Positions 14,601-27,000 of a DNA stretch of 64,000 bases are shown here, piece by piece (the stretch's first letter is position 1; the number at the start of each line of letters is the position of its first letter). Position numbers and translations under genes: made by a program. Where the stretch lies: NCBI RefSeq assembly GCF_932526225.1, contig NC_064034.1:7674001-7738000 (forward strand). The letters run 5' to 3'. The notes beneath the pieces are model-generated. The model made no database searches and was not told where the DNA came from. It was given only the letters and a program-made list of their open reading frames with translations. The DNA is from Nematostella vectensis. Taxonomy: Eukaryota; Cnidaria; Anthozoa; Actiniaria; Edwardsiidae.

Positions 14601-15009
14601 TACTTTTAAAATTGTTGCAGGTTTTGACTGCATTGACATTATTACTCTGAATAAAACAAGTTTTGCTGCAGATTGACTGTTTTGAGCATCTGTACCACTA
14701 CTGATGGTATAAATATGAGTACTAGCAACTAGTTGCTTTGCTCACATCCAAACTGTAATTAAAAAAAAAACTTTTTACCAGGGCTTTACTCATAATACTT
14801 GCCATCATTAGGCTAGCTCTGTAGCTCCAGCATATTGTTCGTATTAAATATTGTATGCTTTATTTTTTAAGGACACCACTGATGTCTGCTTCAAGTGAAG
14901 GACATATCGGCATTGTAAAGTATCTTCTACAAAACAAGGCAAACACTGAGGTGAAAGATAGTCAGGGATGGAAGGCAGCCGACCATGCGATCATCCATGG
15001 ACATCACAG
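11681..15009 (+). CDS. ANKRD26: ANKRD26 exons 1-5: ankyrin repeat domain
   Basis: Exons: 11681-11916, 13300-13414, 13896-14069, 14436-14542 and 14872-15009. Residues 1-45 are basic and low-complexity. From DLPKLHKAV (about 46) there are consecutive 33-residue ankyrin repeats with clear TALHLAS/TPLHLAS/TPLHVAS/TPLMSAS cores, and the last partial repeat starts KAADHAIIHGHH. Ankyrin repeats are protein-binding scaffolds; in vertebrate ANKRD26 this region is near the N-terminal binding surface. Exon 5 must use its first donor at 15010: reading past it gives an in-frame TAA at once. That donor is repeated seven more times downstream. Confidence 0.93.
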
Positions 15010-18000
15010 GTAACCATAAAGAATAGGTGTGATCAGGGGGTAAATGCCCTCACTCCTCACTTCCCTTCTTTTGAGCATGCGATCATCCATAGACATCACA
15101 GGTAACCATAAAGAATAGGTGTGATCAGGGGGTAAATGCCCTCACTCCTCACTTCCCTTATTTTGAGCATGCGGTCATCCATGGACATCACAGGTAACCA
15201 TAAAGAATAGGTGTGATCAGGGGGTAAATGCCCTCACTCCTCTCTTCCCTTCTTTTGAACATGCAATCATCCATGGCCATCACAGGTAACCATAAAGAAT
15301 AGGTGTGATCAGGGGGTAAATGCCCTCACTCCTCTCTTCCCTTCTTTTGAGCATGCGATCATCCATGACCATCACAGGTAACCATAAAGAATAGGTGTGA
15401 TCAGGGGGTAAATGCCCTCACTCTTCACTTCCCTTCTTTTGAGCATGCGATCATCCATGGCCATCACAGGTAACCATAAAGAATAGGTGTGATCAGGGGG
15501 TAAATGCCCTCACTCCTCACTTCCCTTCTTTTGAGAATGCGGTCATCCATGGACATCACAGGTAACCATAAAGAATAGGTGTGATCAGGGGGTAAATGCC
15601 CTCACTCCTCACTTCCCTTCGTTTGAGCATGCGATCATCCATGGCCATCACAGGTAACCATGAAGAATAGGTGTGATCAGGGGGTAAATGCCCTCACTCC
15701 TCTCTTCCCTTCTTTTGAGCATGCGGTCATCCATGGACATCACAGTAGCAATCTAAATGAACGCTGGATCCAAGGGCTGGGTGAAGCTGTAAATTTAAAT
15801 TATTCAATACACGATAACATGATTCCTCAGCTGCTCCAACATTATTGATGAGCATGAAGAGAAGCTTGAAGCTCAGAAGAAGAATGCTGCTGGAGGAAAG
15901 GCTGCAAAAAAGACCAATTTCTCAGGTCTGCTCAGCTCTGGAACTGATGATCTGGAGTTCACCTTTGGTGGACCAGCAACAGATGCCGGTGAGTGTTAAA
16001 TTAAAGAACTGTGATCATCCACTTCTTTTTTTATTTTGCATTTGAAATTTGAATATATCTATTCTAGCGGGCTGAACTACAAAATCTTATCCCGGTGCAA
16101 GTTTGTAGCATAGCCCTTCTGGCGACCAATAGCTAGAGTTACTAAATAATTTATATTTTACTTCATTAAATAAGATTCCTTCGGGAATTTTTAAAAGTTA
16201 TATATTTCAGTGTAACTTTGCCAAAACTACTTGGTTATTACTTGTAATTAAATTTTATTCTTATACTATATTGCTGTTTGGTCAGAGAATAGCCCAATCG
16301 CAGAGGTATCCGCAAAAGAACCTAAACGAGATGAAGAGCAAGAGGATATCGAGAATTGTAAACCTCAGTCTTCTTCTTCCCCTAGTTCCTCGTCAGCTGA
16401 GGACACGCCTTCAAAATCTGACAACTCGTCGCGCACCGACGCATCTGAGCATTGTTAGTTACGGATACGGAATTATTTTATCACTCCACGGAATGCTGCA
16501 CTATTTTCTGAGAGTTATTTCATTGTGTGTCTCACGCATTTAAACGACCACTTATAGTTAGGTCTCAGTATATACTTATATAGAGGTTTTTTTGGTCCAG
16601 CTTAGTTTCTCACCTAGACAGAGTTTCCTAGGGTGTATTTTTGCAACCAGAATGCGACAAATTCATCGGCAAAGGAAGTGTTTCTCTCACGAGTTCTTTA
16701 GCGCTCTGTCTTATGGAGTGCTGCAACGTTGCTTATTTTTATGTTTCTTTCATGAAATAATAATTTTTTTTTGCAGATAACGATTAGTTTCTCTGCTTCT
16801 TGTTGAAGCGATACAGTGTATTGTACATCAGGAAATCCCGCATCTTTACATTCTTTTGGGTCTTTCTCATCAAAACGTCTTGTATTATATTCTCTCCTAC
16901 GTCATGCTGCTAAATTGTCTTAGTTTCTCATCAGACATGTTTCTGTTAGGTATGGTATCCCGGCTCTAAGTGCTGCACGTCCCGGGCTGTTTCTCTTTTG
17001 CTCTTTTGGAAACGGTATTCTCTTGTAGCCTCCCAAATGGAGTGTTGCCAAATCGTTTACCCGGCGTTTCTATCATTTTCTCTCATGGATTATTGTTTCT
17101 TGCAAACAGAAACCATTGTGTATGTACTCGTTCTTTGAGAAGTCATTTTTTTATAATTTGATAATTATTTTATTATTTAGGTATGGAGAGCGCTCAGTCC
17201 GGTAAAGAGGACGATTCAGCCAGCCAGTGAGTTGAACCGTGATTCATCGGTTTATCTGTTGCTGTATATAGCGAATGGTTTGAGCCTTATTCATTCCATC
17301 TCGTCTTTTTCTGTAGCCATTCTGTTGGTGGCACATCCTGGGATTCGTCAGTTGCAGATGAGGAGGATCTCTTTGAAGTAAAAAAGAAAGTGAGCGCCCA
17401 TATGCCGAGATAAAATACGATTAAAAGAATATAGAATTTGCTCTCTACAGACGTAAAAAAATTTATCCTGTAAATGCCAATGCAAGTTAATCGTATTGGA
17501 TGGATCATCGTATACCCTTATCAGGGTATGCCAATTAAAGAGACTTGCTGGGTAATCATGGCAATCAGATAATGGGTTTCTTGTATTCGAATTGGCTATC
17601 TTACTAATGCTATATGGTCAGAAAGGCCCCTATGTTTGTAAAACTTGTATGCACAACTATGCATTCTCAACGTCGGAGAATCACTGAATTTGATGCAGGA
17701 ATTCCCCAATATCCTATAGTCGTATTGTTTTAATTTGTTTGTCGCACTGATTTACCCACGCCGATCTACGGAGCGGAGATCTGAGTCGCTTCAGAAGACG
17801 GGGTGGCATCAAATGGTCGTAAAGAAGTTCGGCACGAAATACCGGCATATGTAAATCAGCCTTTTGCTTGATGGTAATTCGATGGTGATTTCTTTCCGTT
17901 CGCAGCCTGACAAGCCGAGTCTGTTAGCCGCACTGAAACCCGTGGCTCGCCAAGAATCAAACGCGTCCCTGAAGAGCAACAAATGTAAGAAATTTTGTTG

Positions 18001-21000
18001 GAGTCAAATTTTTTTTTTCTCATTTGATTTTGATGACGTTATTGTTTCTTTATAGCTGCAAGTCGTATCCCTGTGCGTTCAGACAGCGTCAAGTCCTCTG
18101 TTTCTGTCGGTACGTTTGGCCTACGTAAGGAGTAAGAGACACTATTTAGTGCTCAACGATACACCTTCTAAATACGACGAACCGTCATGCGCTCAACCGT
18201 CCCTATCAAGGCATATGTGACAAAGCTGCAATGAAGGTTACATTAGACATGGTGCTTTTGGTGGTATTTTACCGGGATCTTTGTTGTTTTCGTAGATTCT
18301 AAGTCGAAAGAGCCTCCAGCGTCGCGTATACCGGTGTTGTCATCCAAACCCCAAGCTAGTCCAACCACTGACAGACGTGCTGCTAGCAGTTCATCTAATC
18401 ATTCTACTCCAGTAAACTCAGCACCCCCGACCCCCACCAAGAATGCCACGCCCAGTAAAGGTAAAACATTTGTCCCATTTAGAAAATAACCACTTTTATT
18501 ATATACATACCGAGATTTACACGCCAAAAACCATTGTGATAAAACTAGTCTCTTCGCGCTAGAGAAGCCAGCTGATTGGTCGTACGATTTTTTCCACTAG
18601 TGAAAAACGCCGTATCGGCGTTCTGATAGGCTATATCATTATTACTTGTGAGCAAAATCGTTTCGTTTGTTCGACGAATCGCTCGAAACTCCTTGATGTG
18701 TCTAAGTTCGCTCATTGAGAGTAGCAAATCTATTGTCTTCCATTTTGAACGCTTTGTATTCAATAAAAACTGTAAAATTTCATTCTCTCGCTTAATGGAG
18801 CTCAAGAACAAAAGTAACATGCAAAATGAAATGCTTTATATCTGAAAGTTCCTTTGATACAAAACGATTGAATAAAAAACTGAAAGTTCTTTTGATACAA
18901 AACAACGAGTGAATAAAAACTGTACAAAGCAATTTCCATACTGTATTTTATTTATTATATACATACTGAGAAATTGATAATAAGCTTACATAGCATTTTA
19001 TTAGACTTGGCTGTTCGACCGACGGTTCATTTGAAGACAGACAGAAACTTACATTGAAATGAATCTGTCTCGCTAATGTCACGCACGAGACTGTGATGTT
19101 AGATAGCGTTTTACAGCCTTACATCTCGCTCGATTTTCCCCTTTGTATTCTTGTTTTTAAGACTTTCTACATAATCCTCTACAAGTGTCATTGAGAGTAG
19201 CAAATCTATTGTCTTCCATTTTGAACGCTTTGTATTCAATTTTCACATAGTAAAATTTCATTCCATCGCTCAATGGAGCTCAAGAATCAAAGTAACCTGC
19301 AAAATGAAATGTTTTATATCTGAAAGTTCTTTTCGCTCATTTTAAAACTCGGTATGAATATAATAAATAAGTTATTTCACTGTTAGTTCGCTTTAACGAT
19401 TTTTATTCACTCGATGTGACTCGCTGCGCTCGTTCGTTTGTTTTACATAACTCGGGAATAAAAATCGTACGCGCTCACCAACCGTGAAATAACCTATAAT
19501 TATACATGCACAACAGACGTTTATCTTGGCACGGGAAAGGCTCCCCTGCTTCTCTGGGTTCTAGAGCTTGTACCACGCCGAAATACATTTTGTGCCATTA
19601 TATGAAGGCCGGGAGGCTGGGAGTAAACAGCGTCAGGCACTAAGAAAGATACACTGTCCATAAATCGTCTTTAATTGTCCCTTTTCTTATACTTTTTAAC
19701 ACCCAGGTACCCCTGGTCAATCGACGTCTGGCACGCCGGTGAACGGGACCCCCAGCAAAGGCACACCCCTGAATTCCACTCCGGGAACCCCGAGTCAGCT
19801 TTCCACTGGCCGAGGTGTACAAGGGCCTGGGGACAAGCCTCATTCGCTTCCTTGGGAATCAATTAATGTGACGGATGACGAATCGGATGTAAGTTAAAAA
19901 AAAACACATGGCGCTCTCACATAATAAAAGCCTATTTCAGTTCCAGATGTTATGGTTAAAAATGTTTGTGTGTGAGTGGGAATAATTGATCTTGGCAAAA
20001 AGCCAAGTTTTTTTGCGTGAATGTTATCATGTTATATTATATGGTAATTTTTTTAAATTCTTTTTTCATTTACAGTTTGACTCTTCGAATTCTTCGGCTG
20101 TATTAGCTGCTCTTACTGGAAAAGATACGCCAAAAGTTAAAGTGAGTCAAACTTTCCCGTTTGCATTTTTTACAAGAATGGTTTGAAAAATACTCTTATC
20201 CGCGTATCTTTTGCATAGGGTTCTGATGCTGAGCCTAAGATGTCGACTCTCCCAGGTAAGCTTTGTTTTTACCATCATGTCAATAATATTAAAGAAAAGA
20301 AAAGTGACCTCAGTGTGAGCCTGGGACCGAGTGATGACGAAATCAGCTTTTCCGCTGGACCTCCGCTCGACGATGACGAACCGCTGGCCAACGATGCCCA
20401 CACCTCAGTACCTGAAAAGAAAACACTACAACTTTAAAAATCTCTCCAGTAAGAAAAGAGAAAGACAAGATCAATTATTGACGATAACACAACAAAATGT
20501 CTCGCTTCCCATGCAACGTCACAGCATGTTGTCATCTTGAAATTTGAATTTTTTTCAGCCAAAAGAGGGAGGAGCTAAGCCCTTTTATAGTGCGGGTCCT
20601 TGTTTAAGCATACCCTTTTATCCTTCGGTGTGATATTCATATCGAAATTCTGCCATTACACCATTTTTGTTTATCACTCTCTTCAAATATTTTGTATTGA
20701 CATCCCGGTCTTTTTTTTACTATTATCTCAATAATAATTGGAACTCCATCTTTTCACCGTAATAAACATTTTGCTTCTATACAGTTTCTCAACCCGAAGA
20801 AAAGGAGAGTGACCTCAGCGTTAGCCTGGTACCGAGTGATGACGAAATCAGCTCTTCCGCTGGACCTCCGCTCGACGATGAAGAACCGCTGGCCAACGAT
20901 GCCCACACCTCGGTACCTGAAAAGAAACCGCTAACTTCAACTTTAAAAATCCCTCCAGTAGGGAAAGAGAAAGACAAAGGTAAATTCTTGGTGAAGAGCG

Positions 21001-24000
21001 TATTTTGAAACATGTTTCTGTATACCACTTATCATTTGTTTGCCATAGACAATATTTAGGATGAGACATTATAATTCCGCCATCAAGACCATGTTGGCTA
21101 ATGCTTATACAGCCTTATTATTATATCACTAACTCCAGTTTGCTGATGTCCGGAAAATGATTATTTTTATCAGCAGATATGTCGATCCCTGGTCTTGATC
21201 TTGGAAGTTCTGTCAGTTCAGTGTCCGACCCGGACATAAGTGGTGCATCGGATGCGAAGAAGAAAAAGAAACAAATCAATGGCAAAGCAGGGGCGGATAG
21301 TGATCTGTCAGACGGTAAGTTTCGAAAGTGCCCTTATAGCTCAGATATGCGGGCTTCGGTATGTCAGAAAGCTTGGATTAATTCGAGTCAGATCAACTAA
21401 GGAATTTTATAACGGTGTCTGGATTTGGTCAAATTAGCCAGGGATCTTTTGAAAGTGTTAAAGATGTCGCTTTGTAGACGTTTGTCGTACACTAACTAAG
21501 ATTTTTTCAAAGTAATATCAAAACTTGTATATGTTTCAGGGTAGAAGCAGTACCGTTTTTACAAATAACTGAAATGTTTGATTTTAAGCATTACCTGTCA
21601 AAGGTGCTTCGTCTGGGTTGCTTGTGTTTGTTGGTTCTTTTGGAAGTGGATTTGCAGTACTGTCTGCATCATGACACATCACGGTGACATCGTACAAGTG
21701 CGATTTTGCGACTAACATTGTTTGTCATCTTAATTGCAGAGGATTCCGATTGGGACACTTCAGATGTGAGTAGAAATTTTGTTTTTGTCGCGCAGACCTT
21801 AAAGCCGCATTGTCACCAGTTTACTTCCGGAGGTCCGACGGAAACCTCAACCGTTAAAAGACTAAAGAATCTATTCGAATCCGAGATATAACAGGCCATC
21901 CGCTCTATATCATCGGTCATATCCTCGAAGAAACTTCCAATAGACACACTGCGTACAATATTTTGAAATATTTTTCGTGTTTCCCGTTAAAAATAATCGA
22001 TGATTGTTATGTAATCGAACGGAAATAAACTTGTGACAGGAAATATACTTGTATTCGTCGGTGTGATATTTAAATCAAAATTCTGCCATAACACCATTTT
22101 CGTTAATCGCTCTTAAAATATTTTGTTTTTACATCCCGGCCATTTTCATCGCTTCTAATGGTTCTAGCTATTATATATTTTTATTTTTACCATTTCTTGG
22201 CTCTATTGATTCACGAATTGGCCTTCTCGCTAGGACGACATTCTACCATCTGATGGCCCAGATACAACAGGGAGAAGTAGTTTATTTGGGGTTACCCCAA
22301 TAGTACCAACTCCCACCGCAGAAACCGCTTCTAAAGAACCACCGAAACCTGCTCCACGAACTAAGGTTACAGAACCCGCTCATGACAGTGACTCAGAGGC
22401 CACAGAGACTGAGAGTGAGTGGGAGAAAGAGAAAGTCGCGAAGAAAAAGGGTCAGAATAAAATTGATGACCCTGTAGAGACAAATGGTAAGGAATCTAAG
22501 GACATTGAGAGGTTTCTTGAGTGGGATCAAGAACAAAAGGTCAAAGAGGAAGCGTTAGCGATGGAGGTGCAGAAAGAACTGGAAGCTGAAATGGAAATGG
22601 AACGGCTACAAAAGGAGAACGAAGAAGAGCGCTTAAGGAAGGAAGAAGAAGAGAGGAAAATGGAAGAAGAAAGAAGACGGGATGAGCAGGCAAGACGCGA
22701 TAAAGAGCTCGAGGACCAGCAGCGTAAAGATGAAGAACGGCGACTTATAATGGAACAGCAGGAAAGAGAACGTCGTCAGGAGATGGAGTATTTACAACGA
22801 GAAAAGGAGGAGCGACTTAGGGTCGAGGAAGCTTTGAAAAAGCTTGAGCGGGAAAAAGAAGAAGAGCGGCAACGTTTGGAGCGTGAGAAGGAGCTTGAAA
22901 TTGAGCGTCAATTGAAAATCAAGGAGAAAGAAGTAATAAGACTGCAGAGAGAGCGAGACGAAGAGAGGCGCAGACGTGAGGATGAGGAGAAACGAATTCA
23001 AATGGAAAAGGTCGAAGAGCTTAAACGAATTGAGCGTGAAAAGGAAGAAGAACTAGAAAGACAGATGCGGGAGAAAGAGGAAGAGATGGAACGTCAAAAG
23101 CAAGTATTCCAGGACACCCTCGAGCAGGAAAGGCGACTGAGAAACGACAGAGAAGCTGAAGAAGCACGTCGGAGGCTAGAAGAGGCGTCTAGGAGCGAAG
23201 AGTACGAACGGCAACGACAGCTAGAGCTACAAGAGAAGGAAAGGAGGAACAAGGAAGAGGAAGACAACCTCCTTGATGCATATCGCAGGAAGCAGGAGCA
23301 GTTGCTCGAGAAAGAGCGCATATTTGAAGAAGAGATGGCTCGTCGTGAACGTGAGCTTGAGGAGAGGCAGAAGAGGGAGGAAGGGGAGAGGAGGGTGGCA
23401 GAAATGGAGCAGGTCAAGGTTGCACAGGAGCAGCACCTGTATGCGCAGGTAAAGCTTATAGCTTATAGCTCATCCATTTTGCAATAAGTGTGGGATTCAA
23501 GAGTATTTATGGACGGCTATAATAAAATTCATAACAACCTTCCTTACAGTATGTATCTTCTCTGACGAAAATGGTAGTAAGTTTATACAAATAATTTATA
23601 GGATGATATCCTGCCATAAAAGATTCACTATTGCCTGGTAATATTCATTAAGCCAACGGTTTAATGGGATGTATTCGACTTGAAGTTCGCCGTTAATATA
23701 TAATATTATATCGGTACCTTTTGTGCTGTTTGTCAGTCCAATATTAATAATAGTCTTCTATTCTTTTAAATGTTGACACAACAACCCAACTCATGGAATG
23801 TACGGATAAATATGCATCCAAAAGGATAAATTTGCAACAACAAAAAACTCGATCTACAGTATACACTGTACCAACTCAGACCTATATGTGTATCGCTACA
23901 TCACAAAACCTGCTTTAAGCACTAACCATAGTTCTCCATTAGGTAACGTCAGATTCTTAGTTTTGTGGACCAAAATATTTACACAACATTCAGTTGTTAA

Positions 24001-27000
24001 TCCGCTAGCTATGACTTGTTTGCATACGTCTGCTTTTGATGCCTTAAGAGAGTGTGTATGTGGGCTGAGTGCCTAAAGTTAAAGCTATGCCAACCTCTGG
24101 GCTAGAGTATAGGGAGCTAATTTATGCCATCAAAGTAAGTGTAGTTGTCGTACGATATACATTTATCTCTTCTTGTTTGTCTGGCTACTCTTGGTAAAAT
24201 TATTACTCAGTCTGGTTTCCTTATAGGGTGTTAGCGGATCAAATCAGACATTTTGCAAAGTAGTTCGAGTTGTTTGTTATAGTAGTCAACTATAACAGTA
24301 GTACAATCTACTAGAAAAGACATAAAGAAAAGTAAATATTATATAAACATAGTAAAATGAGCAGTTGCTCTTTGGACCTGGGTGCATCTTTTGGGTTACA
24401 TTTTTTATAGAGAATCTGTACAACTCTCTTCTTTTTTAGCATATACAAACAACGATGACAACAACAAGTAGTCGTTTATTTGAAAGTTAAGTGATCAGAC
24501 CGAATTACTGACAGGACAATTTAAAATGAGAAAAAAAAAAGTTTTTAGTGAATTCTAACTGCAATTCCAGATCGCGATATTTAACATGGAATTGAACAGC
24601 TAGAACTATCTTACACCCTAAAACGACCACCTAATTCATTGTCAGGAGACTGATGAGCTGGAACAGCTGAAGAAGACATATGAAGAGCGTATCGAGCGGG
24701 AAAAAGGCGCCCTGGAAGCATCCATCGCTCGTCGGAAGGAGGAAGAAAGACGTGCGGAGGAAGCGGCCAGGAGGCTTCAGGAGAGTCAGGAGCAGCTACA
24801 ACTAAGGCAGGAGGCGCTAAGGATCCGCAAGCGGCAGGGGGAGGCGTACGAGAAGGAGGAGGACGAGTTACGGCGAATGGAGGAATCGCTGAGGCGGGAG
24901 AGGGCCGACCAGGACATGCGCGCGCATGAGGTTCAGGCGCAACGGGAGATCGATGAGCAGTATGCACTGCAGGCGCGTATAGGTACGTAAGACAAGGAAC
25001 CGCTCCTTGATAAAAAGAAGTGGGGTGGGGTGGGGTGGGCTGTGGACCCTTCCCCAAAAATATATTTTTCTGGGGGGTCCACCCCCCCTATTTCTTTGAT
25101 TTAGGATAGCAGTACGGTTATTATCTTTATAATTTCGAGCTAAAAAGCATGATGTTCTCAAGCCTGTCTTAAAGCCAAAATCAGATTTATCGGCGCTGAT
25201 ATCTGAAAATTGCTGCCGGCTCCATATCTCTCTTCTGATGGAAAAAAAAGCTCAGAATATCGTGAAGGAAGCAAGCCATGACATTTAAATCTTACTTGTT
25301 TTTCACGGGATCATTAATCTGTATTTTCTGTCGACGTACGCATTACTAGAATAGCAGCATTATTAGTAACAGAACTGCTCTATTAAGGATCATGACCTGT
25401 GTGGGTTACTATGGAACCCCTTACCTTCAGCTGTCAAGTTCTCCACTGAACGTTGACGCTAGTTGATTGATGTCATGCTTCAAACTAGGCTACTCTGTTT
25501 TTTTCTCAAACAAAAGTTGATATTTTTACAGTTAAAAGTTATTTCCTTTCACTGTATAAACTCATTTGAAATATGACTGCGTTTGAGAATCACTTTATTT
25601 AACTTTGTACGAAGAAAATTCCACGATCTGTTTAGCACTTTTAGTAATTATTTTATCTCCATTAGTCCCAGCCGATTCGTGCCACCCTTCTATCTACTTC
25701 CATCTTGATAGTAGTACTGTAACCGGTCGAGTGATATTGTACTTCTAAAGTAATCCCTTTTTGTCTGTTTGTTTGTTGATACGTTATGGTCTGATAGTCC
25801 TCGCGTCCTGTGATACGCGACCCTCACACGCGCTCATTTGCATTCCGTACAGCTCCCTTACATGTATCAACCCAAACACTCACAGCGAATCTAATCCAGT
25901 GCTTTTGGGAACTGCTATTTGCATCGACGAAGAACAAAAGAAGCGTTTTATGCGAAGTTATTTTTAGTAGATCATCGTTTATTAGTTTGTACTTGATAGT
26001 TTTCCTATTCTCGAAGTTTCTGAGTGAATATTTTGACACCCAATACATTCCCTTAATAATTAGCTTTTAACACTTCGGCGCAATAATGGTAAGTGTGAAT
26101 TTGTTTGTGTTTTGAGCTCTCACGCGTATTTGTGTTTGGATTTGGTTTGGTATGTCTGCATTGTTTCGCATCACTGGCGGTCCGGCTAGAAGTCGATGTC
26201 ATTTCAACCATATGATTTGTTGATCGCTAATATCATGAAGGGATGTTTATTTTAAAGTGAAGCACATTTTGAAACGCTGTTCTGTTCGTAATAGATTTTG
26301 TCTCGTGCCTTATAATAGCGTTATTATTTATGCAGTGTCAAGACTCACAAGTGACCAGCTCATAAATTAATTCTTTATTTTATAAAAGTATACTTAAATC
26401 GTGTGCTTTGTTTGCTTTTCCTCCGCCTATTGTCTATATCTAACATCCTACAAAACCACTATACTTTGTTTTCCTTCTATTTTTATCTGGCCTTTGCTGA
26501 CGTGCCACCTTAGTATATTAGATATATCAGTAAAGCATGCATTTATATGTTGTAACTCACAGCTTAAGGTAGTTCGTAAGATCTTAGAAGAGCCTACAGA
26601 CTGAAATAAGCAATTGAGGTATATATAGGTATTTATCTTATACAAATGTATAAGTTAGATGTTTATGACGCACATCTAAAATAAATCATAATATAAATAG
26701 TATTTTCTATATAGCGTTGGGGGGGGGGGGGGGGGTCATTGTCACGCATGTTTCTAGTGCCCCATCTCTTTGACCAATGGTGATGTTTTCTTGTAATATT
26801 GAAAATGCGTTCATTACATGGGCCTCGCTACAATAAACTTAATTTAGCTTCACTAAAATGTTTTTGACAGATATGTTTTCCCTAACCAGTGGTGTTAGGC
26901 ACTCATCATTTTCCAATTTCTGAATTGAACTAGGTGTATACGTGGACGTTAACCATGTAAAATATTTTTCTTGTTCAGAAATGGAAAAGCGTCAGCTGCA

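Noticed and set aside
14984-15745. CRISPR-like array (regular 92-bp period)
   Set aside because: Whole units are repeated with no unique spacers, and the unit matches an exon-intron junction in a eukaryotic gene.
23094-23417. Ser-rich minus-strand ORF opposite ANKRD26 exon 19
   Set aside because: Shadow of the Glu/Arg-rich coding strand.
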